Positions 11,421 to 22,371 of a stretch of 64,000 nt of DNA are shown here, in pieces. Where the stretch lies: positions 186,001-250,000 of the forward strand of contig JAPFFF010000071.1 in assembly GCA_039105265.1 (NCBI GenBank), read 5' to 3'. Both the position numbers and the translations under genes were made by a program. Each line of letters begins with the position of its first letter. Position 1 is the first letter of the stretch. The notes below the pieces were generated by a model. The model was not told the DNA's origin. It searched no databases and worked only from the letters and a program-made list of their open reading frames with translations. Origin of the DNA: Tritrichomonas musculus (lineage: Eukaryota; Parabasalia; Tritrichomonadida; Tritrichomonadidae).

Positions 11421-13051
11421 TTACATCATCTTTTCAATGATTGGCTGGAGAGGCGCAAGCTCAACTTGTGGTATCATGTTGAATTTTGTTGAAAAACAGA
11501 TAAAATGTTTAAAAGAAGTGTTCCAATGCGCAATACATCCCAAATCCATAATTTGATCCATATGATGATGATAGCAGTGAGCATAAATTCTAAAAAGGCG
11601 CCGAATGATATTTTTTGACAGAGACACAAAATTATCTTGAAATTGTGCATCTTCATAAAGTAAGGGAGAAATTAATTTTTTGACCCAGTTCATTAAATTA
11701 TCAATATATTCACATGCTGGAAGATCAGTCGGCTTAAGATATGTTGTATTGTCAGCCCAACGATAAAGGTAATTAGGACCAGCCGTCATAGTAGGACAGG
11801 TTTCTTTTGTACAAACACTAATAATTGGAGAATACAAACATGCCAACTGACTATGGAAACTATGAATGTTCATCAATATCCACATGTTTCTATCTTCTCC
11901 TTCAGGAACCATGAAGCCATCTCTTGGATTTACATTGACTTTTCTGATACAAATATCTTCCAATCTTTTTAAATTAGTCAAACGAGGATTTGTTTCATCT
12001 CTTTTTGTAAGAGGAATAAATGTTCCTTCATTTGTTTTAAAAAATTTTTCAACAACTTTGACATTCTCCTCTTTCTTTTTCATGTCCTCTACATGAATTG
12101 GATGTGCCAAATCAAAAGTGGCTTTATATTGGTCAATATAATCGATGTAATCATAAAACTGTGCTGCATCCATCATCTCTGCGATGTAATCTTTGTTGTT
12201 TCGCAAATCATTAACAATCGTTTCAAATGTCGGCCGTTGTTTTGGATCTGGTGCCCAGCACTTTTTGATAAGGTTTTGATAAATTTCTGGAATTTCTTTG
12301 GTCAATTCAGGCCTTTCATTTTGAATGGCAATTTTAAATATAAGTTGGTGGAAATTCAAATTTGAGAAAGGAGTCGAACCTGTCAAAATTTCATATACAA
12401 TGATTGCAAAAGAATAGACATCAACAGAATTAGTGTATGGCTCATCACGAATTATTTCAGGGGCCATGTATATAGGTGTACCTTTGATGTTATTAACTGA
12501 TTGCTTGTTTATGCTTGGCGAGACTGATGATGTAATTTTGGATAATCCAAAATCTCCAATTTTTGGAAATAGTTGTTCATCCATTAAAATATTGCCCGAT
12601 TTTATATCTCGATGAATTATGCTGTGCGAGTGGAGATATGAAAGACCTGAAGCTATTCCATATATATTTATTAATTTGTCGTTAAATCCCATTTTGGTGG
12701 CGAAAGACCTGATAATTCTAATTTAAGGATGTCATGTAATGATCCATTTGGCGCATAATCTGTAATTATGGTTGGATTTGGTGAATTATCAAAACTTTTG
12801 GGACTAAAAGCAACAAATCCAAGAATTGATCGATGGTTTAGTGATGACATTAAATTAATTTCTCGTAAAATAAGAAGACTCTCTTCTGTATCTTCTTCTT
12901 CATCTGTGATTTCATAATTTAATACTTTTGCAGCATAAATTTGTTTGCTTGATTTCTCTTGAATTCGGAAAACTTTACTAAAAGCTCCATTTCCAATTAA
13001 ATCAAGAACTTCAAATCTATTAAGATCAACAAAATTTGTAGTTTCAGACAT
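11421..13051 (-). CDS. TKL-type protein kinase fused to MOB1/phocein domain (one frameshift)
   Basis: From ATG 13,051 the frame encodes a kinase N-lobe: glycine loop GNGAFSKV, YAAK lysine and an REI helix-C glutamate. That frame ends at 12,671. An overlapping frame continues at once with GIASGLSYLHSH, HRDIKSGN, DFGLSK and MAPE, so all catalytic motifs exist but are split near 12,675-12,680 by a one-base shift. No trichomonad splice signal is seen there. After the kinase the same frame, without any stop, encodes a MOB1 domain: VPEGED, then the C-T-K-E-T-C pair, PNYLYRWAD, IYAH with YHHH, HWNTSFKHFI and ELAPLQ. These supply the two Cys and two His of the MOB zinc site. MOB proteins normally act in trans as activators of NDR/LATS kinases, so fusion to a TKL kinase is unusual. 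The shift is either an inactivating mutation or a sequence error. Confidence 0.85.
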
Positions 13052-13066
13052 TAATCAGTTAAAACG

Positions 13067-13074
13067 ATTTATGA
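13067..13074 (-). promoter_or_regulatory. Inr-like TCATAAAT of the kinase-MOB gene
   Basis: On the minus strand TCATAAAT lies about 21 nt before the ATG at 13,051, matching the trichomonad initiator. Support is positional only. Confidence 0.35.
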
Positions 13075-13673
13075 ATTGAATATGCAGTGACTTTTTCAGA
13101 ATAAATTTGAGTCAAAATGGATGTTATCGTTTTCAGATGAAAAAGTTTTGTTAATAAGAACAAATGAAAAGAAGAAAATCTACAAAGGAACACCAAATAC
13201 AACCGATGATAACGAAACGCTATTGATAAGGACACAGAGAAAGGCCAAATGCTACTGATGGGAAAGAGATGATATTGAAGAAGGAAATATGCTATTAATT
13301 TGAATGAAATGCTACTGTTTAGGACAAAAATAAGATGTAATGATACAAAAGGATACAAAATGTTACAGGAAAAGAAGAATATTGTTTAATTTTTATTATC
13401 TCATAAATATGTTTATTTTTTTTTATATTGGTAGTTATCATTTATACAAATCATTTTTTTAAATGTTATCTAATATATTTTAGGAGTTTTACAATTATTT
13501 ATTAAAAATAATATATTGATCAAAATCATTAAATATTTGACCTTATTACTGCTGTTATGCATTTTTTTCAATAAGTTGTTTGGGAAACAATAGCATTGAT
13601 TGCCTTAGAACTTTGACCAAAGAGGATATGTATCAATTCTTCTATAGAATACATTATTAAAGTATTATTTATT
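13075..13673. other. Intergenic region
   Basis: A GA-rich stretch at 13,130-13,370 repeats short phrases such as AATGCTA and GAAA and looks like simple sequence that has drifted; AT-rich spacer follows. The 99-codon minus frame here has no recognisable domain. Confidence 0.4.
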
Positions 13674-13958
13674 TCAGCTGATAAATGCATAAAATACAAA
13701 TACATAATGCAGAAAGAAGCTTTTCAACCTTATTCTATATCTCGAATACAATAACATATCAAGATGAATTTCTTTTTGCTTCCAACGAAAATAACAATCT
13801 TTCAAAATTGTGCCAGTTGAGTGAACATTGCTATTTTCAACACAATTTTTAGGTTTTTGACACATAGATTCATCTCTACAAATGAATAAGAACTGCAGTC
13901 CTGGAATTATAGGATGATCAGTCTGATCAGCCATAAATGGCTCGACAATAATTTTCAT
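13674..13958 (-). pseudogene. Cys-containing gene fragment, unknown
   Basis: A 94-codon minus-strand frame with coding-like composition. It has a Cys-rich centre (ICRDESMCQKPKNC) followed by KDCYFRWK. The spacing loosely recalls the zinc-like tail found after ubiquitin domains in some protist proteins, but the match is weak. Nothing conserved extends it upstream, and it abuts a decayed LRR gene on the same strand, so it is probably a fragment. Confidence 0.3.
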
Positions 13959-13959
13959 T

Positions 13960-14310
13960 AATTTCTAAGGATGATGATTCATCTGGTTTTTGGATTTCTT
14001 CAGATGAAAATTCTTCAGGAGTGTCAATAGGCACTGTTGGGATATCAATGAGAAACACCCGCCAAATGCAGAAGAACCAAGTGAAGTTACTGAAGAATGA
14101 ATTGGGATTTGTTTTATTAGTGAACATTCTGAAAAAGTTCAATCTTCAACAGAAGTAATAAATGATGGAATAGAAATTTGTTTTAATGATGAGCATCCTC
14201 TGAATGCATGGCCTTCAGTCGAAGTTACTGATGATGGAATTGAAACCTGCATTAATGATTCTCATCCTTCAAAAGCATATTTTTCTATCAAAGTTACAGA
14301 AGTGATGTCA
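13960..14310 (-). pseudogene. Decayed BspA-type LRR_5 gene fragment
   Basis: Read on the minus strand from about 14,310, the sequence gives LRR_5 repeats of about 23 residues: ITSVTLIEKYAF, then SLMQVSIPSSVTS, AFRGCSSLKQISIPS and SECSLIKQIPIHSSVTS. At least two in-frame stops interrupt them, and the frame shifts before about 14,000. Only three to four repeats remain, with no start. It is a remnant of the family represented intact at 26.7-29.6 kb. Confidence 0.75.
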
Positions 14311-14589
14311 TATATTGTTTATATATTATATGAACAAATGTAATTGATAATATTTAAATGAAATTTTAAAGAAAATTTCAAAATTGTAAAATAATAATAT
14401 TATTTTGTTATTTGTCTTTAGTCATTTTTAATAGCATTAACACATTTATGTATAGACCATAAATGTATCCTATAAATATCTTCAGGTAATAAATAATGAA
14501 AATACAATTTTATATAACGAAAATTGAAAAAGACCGTTAACTCACTTAAATTGAATGAAATTTATTTAATCAAAATTTTACATCAATTG
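14311..14589. other. AT-rich spacer
   Basis: Upstream region of the BTB/coiled-coil/glycine-rich gene. A TCAATT motif just before the ATG could serve as initiator. No other feature is seen. Confidence 0.35.
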
Positions 14590-17169
14590 ATGAGCAAAGC
14601 AAGCGCAAAAAGTTTTGATCAAGGACAACATTTTGATATTACGGATAATAGCGATTTTGAAAATGATGATTTAGTTAAATTTCAACATAATTCGAAGACA
14701 ATTAATTTTTATTATTCACAATTAACAAAATATTCCAAACGTATTCGAGATTCATACTTATTTTCAGATGTTATCAATCATCTTCCTCAAGAAATTCGTA
14801 ATTTTCAAGAAGAATACCAGCTTTTACCTGAGAGCGTCGAATATTTTTTTCAATTCTTACATAAAGATTACAATATTGAGGAAGATTTGACATTAACATA
14901 TATCCAATGCATCGATCTTCTTAAAATCTCCAAATTTTTAGAAATCCGAAAACTTTCGTTCAATCTCAACCAATATATTAAGTCGCATAACATTGATGCT
15001 GACTTTGTTATCCAAATGGTCGAATATGGATACAAAACGCAAGAAGGCGCGAATAGGCAGGATATAGGAATTAGTGATGAAGTGGAAATCTTGCTAATTG
15101 ACAGAATAAACGAGTGCTTCGCAAACGAAAGATTCAGACGGTTGCCAATACAAATTATTTATCGAGTCATCAAGCAATGCCCGCCCGACTCGATGGACAG
15201 CGACAAACTTTTTGATATTATTGTTAGCTCACTCAGCGAATTTTGCGTTTTGTTCACGTTTTTGGATCTTCGAAAACTTTCAGAGGATCGTCTTGAAGAA
15301 CTGTGCAGAATGCATTCAAAATCAAATGAAAACACGCAGCACTGCTACGATTACTTAAAGTGCAACTTAAACCTCATAAACGAAATCAACGATCGTAAGA
15401 AAAATCTTGAACAAATGAATGCAGAACAGCAAAACAAACTGATCGATTTGGAAAACTTGCTTCAAAAACAAATTAGCGACTCAGAAAAAGTGAGCAGTCA
15501 ACTGCAAAGTAAATTGGATGACTCAGAAAAAGTGAACAGTCAACTGCAAAGTAAATTGGATGACTCAGAAAAAGTGAACAGTCAACTGCAAAGTAAATTG
15601 GATGACTCAGAAAAAGTGAACAGTCAACTGCAAAGTAAATTGGATGACTCAGAAAAAGTGAACAGTCAACTGCAAAGTAAATTGAATGACTCAGAAAAAG
15701 TGAACAGTCAACTGCAAAGTAAATTGGATGACTCAGAAAAAGTGAACAGTCAACTTCAAAGTAAATTGGATGACTCAGAAAAAGTGATCACTGAGCAACA
15801 AGGCAAAGTGAGAGATTTGGAATCAAAGATAGAGTTACTTCAGAATCAAGTGAATGACTCTAACAGCGTGAATGCTGAACAGCTAAACAAGATGAAATCA
15901 TTAGAAAAGCTAGTAACTCAGCTGCAGAATCAAATAGAAAAGTCAGAGAAAGAACATAAAAAGCAGTTCTTAATCGACGGCCAAATTGTCGCCCGTGTGG
16001 AAAAAGGGCTGCTGATCAACGCAGAGATAAATTTGAAGAGTGAACGTGGAACACTTGACACGTCCAAAAGCAAAGTTATCGTTAGCACCAGTGATGCGAA
16101 AAGTCTTGGAAGTGAAGCGTATGAACAAGGCGAAGCAATCAGATCACTTCACACGAAAACGACATTTGCACGTGGGTCGGGCACGTACTACGTGAGATGC
16201 ATCGCCTTTAACAGCGATGGCGAATCAAAGGAAATCGTGAGCAACCCAGTGACAACGACTTTAAGCTGTTTCGCATTCGATTACGAAGGACGAAAAAGGC
16301 CGGCAACAGTTTCACTTCCGCGAGGCGAGTACAAACTGGAAGTCTGGGGCGCAAAAGGAGGCGACTCAACTGGCAACGGTAATAATGGTTATCGAGGCAG
16401 CCGAACAGCTAAAGGAGGTTTAGGCGGTTATTCACGGGGAATTCTGAGCCTGCCCAAGGACGAGACTGTTTACGTTTACGTCGGTGAAGAAGGCCGGCCA
16501 TCGAATTCGTCTGACGGTTCGACTACAGAAGGAGGCTTCCCTGACGGCGGTGGAACAAGAACGGGCCACTGTAATCCTTACACGACTGTGCCAGGCACAG
16601 GAGGCGGTTCGACATCAATTCGAATCGGAAGTGACACAGAATACAACCGGGTGATTGTCGCTGGCGGGGGTGGCGGAGCAGGCGGCTGTTCTAGCTATGC
16701 TAATCCTGGCGGTTTTGGAGGAGGCCTGAATGGAGGCAACTGCACCCATAACCAGTCACTCCGGAGCCAGGGCGCCGGCACCCAGGCGGGCAGCACGCCC
16801 GGCCTCGGTTGTGGCGGCCACGGAGATCCGGGCAGGTTTGCCAGTGGCGCCGACGGCAAATACCGGCAGGGACGCGATTCAGGAGGAGGCGGAGGCGGCG
16901 GCTGGTACGGAGGTGGAAGTGGCGGATTCGGAGGTTACGCTGGTGCTTCAAGTGGCGGCGGTGGATCAGGCTGGACATTCACCAAGTCTAGCATGGAAGC
17001 GTGGGAGAAAGGCGACCCTTCAACGGCATCACGTTTTGCTCTAGGCGGCCAGTACTACTTGAAAGACGCTGCGTGCGTTGGGGGTGACCAAGAATTCCCT
17101 CGCAAGGATGGAAATGGAAATGAAAGAGGCCACAGTGGTAACGGTTTTGCAAAAATCACACCAATGTGA
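14590..17169 (+). CDS. BTB-like / coiled-coil / glycine-rich (ALK-LTK type) protein
   Basis: 859 residues from the ATG at 14,590; the frame is open 22 codons further upstream but holds no ATG there. Residues about 10-270 resemble the BTB-like heads of trichomonad multidomain proteins. Residues about 275-460 are a long coiled coil built from 14-residue repeats (DSEKVNSQLQSKLD). Residues about 460-560 form a beta-rich linker. Residues about 565-859 are a glycine-rich domain of the ALK/LTK type: YKLEVWGAKGG, GGYSRG, VYVYVGEEG, YNRVIVAGGGGGAGG, then GGGGSGW. No signal peptide or membrane segment is seen, so it is probably cytosolic although this domain is extracellular in animals. A scaffold role is inferred. 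GC content rises sharply in the 3' third, partly because of Gly codons. Confidence 0.85.
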   Translation: MSKASAKSFDQGQHFDITDNSDFENDDLVKFQHNSKTINFYYSQLTKYSKRIRDSYLFSDVINHLPQEIRNFQEEYQLLPESVEYFFQFLHKDYNIEEDLTLTYIQCIDLLKISKFLEIRKLSFNLNQYIKSHNIDADFVIQMVEYGYKTQEGANRQDIGISDEVEILLIDRINECFANERFRRLPIQIIYRVIKQCPPDSMDSDKLFDIIVSSLSEFCVLFTFLDLRKLSEDRLEELCRMHSKSNENTQHCYDYLKCNLNLINEINDRKKNLEQMNAEQQNKLIDLENLLQKQISDSEKVSSQLQSKLDDSEKVNSQLQSKLDDSEKVNSQLQSKLDDSEKVNSQLQSKLDDSEKVNSQLQSKLNDSEKVNSQLQSKLDDSEKVNSQLQSKLDDSEKVITEQQGKVRDLESKIELLQNQVNDSNSVNAEQLNKMKSLEKLVTQLQNQIEKSEKEHKKQFLIDGQIVARVEKGLLINAEINLKSERGTLDTSKSKVIVSTSDAKSLGSEAYEQGEAIRSLHTKTTFARGSGTYYVRCIAFNSDGESKEIVSNPVTTTLSCFAFDYEGRKRPATVSLPRGEYKLEVWGAKGGDSTGNGNNGYRGSRTAKGGLGGYSRGILSLPKDETVYVYVGEEGRPSNSSDGSTTEGGFPDGGGTRTGHCNPYTTVPGTGGGSTSIRIGSDTEYNRVIVAGGGGGAGGCSSYANPGGFGGGLNGGNCTHNQSLRSQGAGTQAGSTPGLGCGGHGDPGRFASGADGKYRQGRDSGGGGGGGWYGGGSGGFGGYAGASSGGGGSGWTFTKSSMEAWEKGDPSTASRFALGGQYYLKDAACVGGDQEFPRKDGNGNERGHSGNGFAKITPM
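15478..15771 (+). repeat. 42-bp coding minisatellite, seven units
   Basis: Seven tandem copies of a 42-bp unit encode DSEKVNSQLQSKLD, two heptads each, and an eighth unit (DSEKVITEQQGKV) has diverged. Units differ at only a few bases, so the array expanded recently. Each unit lengthens the coiled coil by exactly two heptads and keeps both phase and reading frame. Confidence 0.95.
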
Positions 17170-17402
17170 AATTCAAGAAAACATGTGAACTCTTGTTATT
17201 GTTATTTGCAAATGCAAGAGTTATTAAAGTGAAGTGACATTAACGTAAAATTTTATTTTTGCAATTTTAAATCATTCTAATTAATTTTTTAACTTGTGAA
17301 TTTATCAAAGCTCTTCTTCATGACACATTATCAATACTGGCGTCATTAAAATCAGAAAAAATGAGAAATTGTTTTTCAATCATTATTTGCAGATATGTAT
17401 AA
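17170..17402. other. 3' flank of the BTB/glycine-rich gene
   Basis: AT-rich sequence with no gene. Confidence 0.4.
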
Positions 17403-17760
17403 AAAATGAAGAAGGACAATCAATTATCACTGTCAATAGAGCTTGACCTTCTAACAATCTGAATCAACAGCTCAGACCAAGCTCACAATTGAATCAATCA
17501 GCAATGATGAGTCAAAAGAGTTTTCAAAGCATTCACATCAAGATCTAAACAATTTGCTCATTGATGCGAATCTTCACCAACGCTTGAAAATATCAATCTT
17601 AAGGATGCTTTAATCACAACCGAAAACAGCATCAGTGAATGCAAATTCAGAGCAAGCTCACAAATGAGCCGATCATCAAAAATGAGCCAAAGAAGTAGAC
17701 AAAGCTCGCTAAGCAAGAAGACAAATACCACTTTTTCACATGACATCTCTTTAAGTCATT
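17403..17760 (+). pseudogene. Remnant of a Ser/Gln-rich gene
   Basis: Readable segments in more than one plus-strand frame encode Ser/Gln-rich sequence: SSQLNQSAMMSQKSFQS, then NNLLIDANLHQRLK, then SSQMSRSSKMSQRSRQSS. Stops and frame changes separate them and there is no start. It looks like the end of a low-complexity tail that has decayed. It may once have been the downstream part of a neighbouring gene, but no continuity with the 14.6 kb gene is visible. Confidence 0.45.
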
Positions 17761-19452
17761 ATTTCTTTAAGTATTATATTAATAAAAATTATGTGATTGT
17801 TGAAACTTTTCAATTTTCAATTGGACTTGGGAATGTTAAATTCTTTTGCATTTATCCAATAATTTAATCTTAAAACTGTTTATATTAAAACTTATATATT
17901 AAAAACATAAAATAAAGAGGTCTTCATGTGAAGTGAAAACTCGTTATTTGATTTTTTTATTTTTACTTTAATTGAATGAATATTTTATCTTATGAAAAAA
18001 TATTAAGATTATTTACTTCTATATATCCAATACTGACATTTGCCATAATTGGTTTTAATGGATGTTGAGAATTTAAAAACAATTTAAAAAATAATGTTTC
18101 ATCTATATCTCGAGTCAAATAAAATATTTATGAATTATAAATCAATAATAACATTTTATATTTGATTTATAAAATATATTATCTGTTATATATCCAATTT
18201 ATTAGCCATATATAAATTTAAATGCAAATTTACATTAAAAAATTAAGAAAATGACTTATTTCTCAATTGATTTACGAAATAATTATATATTAATTGTACA
18301 ATATAATAATAATAAATATTTAAATAAATTTTATTATGTAAATAAGTTACTATATACTCTCATTTTAAAGAAAAATGTAATTTTATATTTTGCTTTATTT
18401 TGAATTATTTTTCATCGTATTTTGGTACGTTATTATTTTTTAGTGACGTGAGATGATTATTTTCGGTGAAGTGAAGTTAATTGTGAAGTGATTCTTGAAA
18501 AATTTAAATTTCCTCATTTTCTTAAAAATATTATTAAAAATATTTTTTATAATGTAAAATTATTAATTACTATATTATAAAAATAACTTTAATATTTAAT
18601 ATATTGAAAACCAAAAAATAATCACAATACAAAGCAACATATTTTTTTTAGAAATTCAATTAAAAATCATCGTTTAATTGAATTTTTCATTTTTTTTTGT
18701 TAATTTATCTATTTAATATATAATGTAAAACTTAAATATAAAATTTAAATAGTATATAAATAATAATATATATTATATATATAAAATAAAATAATGTTTT
18801 AATAAAAATACAACTAGGATAAAAAATGTTTATTATTTCAATATAAAAAATATAATAACTGAAAAAGTTAAAAATTTATAAAAAATAAAAAAAATATAAA
18901 CAAGTGTATCTCTAGAAAATAAATATTTTTTAAACATATAAGCATTAATAAGTTATTAATATATATATACAATAATAAATAATAAAACAAAATAGTATAT
19001 ATATTTATATTTCATCAATTTTTATATAAAAAAAATTATATAGCCTCTCAATTATAAAACGATTCTTATTCAGAAAAATAAAAATAGAAATATCTCAAAA
19101 ATAGGAGTATAAAATTCTTATCCATTAAAGTACATTCTTAGTTTCAAAATAATAATAAAGAAAATATGATCAAAATTACAATATTTCGTCAATTTCTCTA
19201 CATGAATACCTCTTAAAATAATAAAAAATTTACCCTGAAAAATTTTGAAACATTAAAATATAAATGTATATATATATATGGTTCAATATTTATATTAACA
19301 GTTCACATATATTATTATTATTTTATAATTAAATATGTTATTTTAAAATTACTTGTGTTTTTAAATAATAATTATTAAATTCTAAGATATATGCTTTTTT
19401 AAGTTTATAATTTCTATAAATTTTTTTCTCAAAAAGTTAAACAAATTTATAA
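17761..19452. other. Extremely AT-rich spacer
   Basis: Close to 85-90 percent A+T by eye, with many TATA/ATAT microsatellites such as those near 18,770 and 19,265. No coding signal is seen. Confidence 0.5.
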
Positions 19453-20114
19453 TTGTTAAATAATAATCCTAGAAAAAAGGCTATTTGCACGGTTACCATA
19501 TTTATTTATAAGAAAGTTGATTCAATTTTCGCACCAGTTGATGATATAAAGAATCTTGACGTTCAACTGGTACAAAGTAACGAAGAATTACTTTCAATAA
19601 CCTATAACCAACAACAAAAATTGTTAGAGATCCAGAAATGAGAAGAAAAATTTATCCAAAGTTAAATACAGCCAAACTGCAAATATGGACTAACATATTA
19701 GAAGAATATGAGAAAATCTATGAATCATTTGCGATTTCTAATAATGTTACTTTTCAAAATTTTTATATTATTGCCAAATCAGTGATTACACCAAAAACAA
19801 TGGATTTTGATGAATTAATTAGATTTCTTGACAAAAATTTTGGAGAAGATCTCTTTCCAACCTTCTCTTATGAAGATGCCGTTGTTATTACATTTATTAA
19901 ACTGATTTATCCTGGATGGATATGCAGACAGTTTCCAAATGACAAATAAAATGTTTCTCGTTATGCAAATTTCTTATCATTTGCGTTGAAGAAAGTTATT
20001 GAAGAAGTAAAAAATGTTGAAAACGATATTTCTAAAACTAAAAAGGGAATTAAAACGTGTTCAGCTGTACAAAATATTCTGATTTATTTGAGTAATAAAT
20101 TGAAGATAGATTAA
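19453..20114 (+). pseudogene. Decayed gene of unknown family
   Basis: A 62-codon and a 103-codon segment in two frames are followed by about 54 further in-frame codons after a single TAA, ending at the TAA at 20,112. The composition is protein-like: Trp, Cys and Pro present, with alternating hydrophobic and charged residues. Readable parts include FLDKNFGEDLFPTFSYEDA and ALKKVIEEVKNVENDISK. At least one frame change and one stop break it. No domain is recognised. Confidence 0.45.
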
Positions 20115-21679
20115 ACAATGTTTATTGCTCTAATTATTTAATGGAAATTAAAATTTCTTTTGGAAATTTATCAAATACCTGTTGTCTACAAATATAATGC
20201 ATTGTTATTAGATTTTTGATACTGATAAATCTTTATTTATCTATGCTAATTGTGTCACATTAATTGATAAATTCAATTTGCAACATAATCCAGCATGTAA
20301 GATGAGAAAATGACGAATGAAACATAACCTTATTAAATGCTTGATTACTAACAGTTTGTTATTTCTGGGAAATCTGGTTTTTCAAGCTCATAATTGTACA
20401 AGCATATTGGATTATTTGTTCATAGGAAAATGATGGAATTAGGCAATTCCTGAGTTTTTTTAACCTTTTTGTTCTTAATTTGTATAAAAATGAATTATTA
20501 TTGAATGATCTAATTGAGAAAAAATTCTCAATTTTTGGTATGTAGTTCGTTATTTTCTCTCAATTTTCCTATCAATCTTTTTTTGGACGACTATAATTCG
20601 CTAGACAGCTTATTTCAAAGAAAAATAAATTTCAATCATAATAAAATAATTCGATAGAATTTTCAGGAATTAGGCAAATGCATATAAATGAAATATATAC
20701 ATTTGATTCATTAAATCTAATATTATTATTATTATTATTATGATCATAAACAAAAAAATTCTATATTTCTTTATTTTTTAAGATGGTTGCAAATGCATTT
20801 ACATATATTACTTCAATGTAACTTAATGATCTTTTCTTTTAATAACAAAGAATTCATGCAAATTCAATAAATAACATATATTTTATGATTATTTTTGTTT
20901 TTAATAAAAGTAGTTTTCAATACTTAATTTATTTTTTCTATGATTTCTACCCATAATTAATTTATTTAAATCAAAAATATCTTCAATTACAGATTGATAA
21001 TTAAAAAGATCATGCTTTTAAAATGATTTCATTGATATAGTGTTTACTTCCCTTTAATTACATTTAGTTTTAAAACCTTATTTGCTCTGCTGATTATAAT
21101 TGATATACCAAATAGTATTATTAAGTGAGTATCCATACTTTATACTCAACAGAATTCAATATAATCTCACAATAATATATATATATAACAAATATATATA
21201 ATCAGTTTTTTTTTTTTATTCAGGAATCGTTTATTATTTTCTTGTTTTCCTGATGTATTTGTACCATAAATAACAATACAATTGATGCCTTTTCTTATAT
21301 ATCACTTTTATTCATCTACAATTTTTTTAGTATAGGTAATTTTTTCAAATAACATACATAAATTACCATTTTTAAAAGTACTTTTATCATTGTTGAATTA
21401 ATTATTGAGAACAATTAATTTTATTCAATCCATTATTTGATTAATTTTTTTTTTAGAAAAATGGCTATACTTTATCAATAATCATTATATAAGATATAAT
21501 TAGGAAATGCAACTAAGGAATTATGCTATAATTTCCATCAGAAGGATAATTAAATTTAGATGAAAATTATAATATATGAAACTTTTTGAATAATACTGAA
21601 AAATTTTCAATTTAATATGAATGGAAATATTGATATCAAAAAAGTTCGAGACATAGATTTGGTAATGTGACTTTTTCAT
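20115..21679. other. AT-rich spacer
   Basis: No gene is seen. There are simple repeats, including an (ATT)n run near 20,720, and AT-rich low-complexity DNA. Confidence 0.45.
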
Positions 21680-21850
21680 CACAGCGATTTTAGACTTTGA
21701 GAAAATAAAAATGACTTTTTAGACTTTCGGATATTTTGATGACTTTTTCATCACGACTTTTTAGACTTATGGAAATTTTAACAACTTTTTCATCACAACT
21801 TTTTGGACTTAGAATAATTAACTTGACTTTTTCATCTATCAAGTTGAAGA
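21668..21850 (-). repeat. Degenerate 42-bp tandem repeat
   Basis: A phrase GACTTTTTCATCAC-(A/G)-ACTTTTTAGACTT recurs about four times. On the minus strand it reads as 14-residue units of the form SLKSRDEKVIKISE, in frame over 60 codons. It may be the last trace of a coding minisatellite from a lost gene. Confidence 0.55.
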
Positions 21851-22371
21851 TTATAGATAATAAAGATTTCAATAATTATTCTTCAATTCAGATCTAAACC
21901 CAATCTATTTGTTTTTTGAATTAACATTATATCGTACAAGTTGATTTTAGTGGATTTATACATGAATGAAATATTAAAATTGGATTTCAAAAAAAAAAAA
22001 AAAAATATAAATTAATGAATGTTATAAATGTAATTTTTTTGGATATTATGATATTGAAGAATAAAATCATTCAGTTATTGAATTCATATTTAAATCAATT
22101 AAATAAATGAAGAACTAGAATATTGTTTATATACATATAAAGCCTATATAAAATATTTAATTATTATCACTTTATGCAAATTTTAAATATTTTATTTTTA
22201 TTTTTATTTATTTATTAGGATATATATAAATTAAAAAAAAAATTATTGTTATAAAATTTTCAGAAGTTTAAAATTTTATCGATTAAATGTGGTTGAATAA
22301 TTAGGAGATTAAACTTTTTCTGAATTTTTAGATTCAACAAGACCATTGAAAAATTCAAAAATTTACATCTG
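21851..22371. other. Upstream region of the GH77-like gene
   Basis: AT-rich spacer with a poly-A run near 21,990-22,005. TTCAAAAATT and TTCAACAAG motifs precede the ATG, but no clear initiator stands out. Confidence 0.35.

Noticed and set aside
12660-12700. Intron joining the two kinase frames
   Set aside because: No GTAYGT donor or ACTAACACACAG-type acceptor is present, and the frames overlap, so a one-base shift is simpler.
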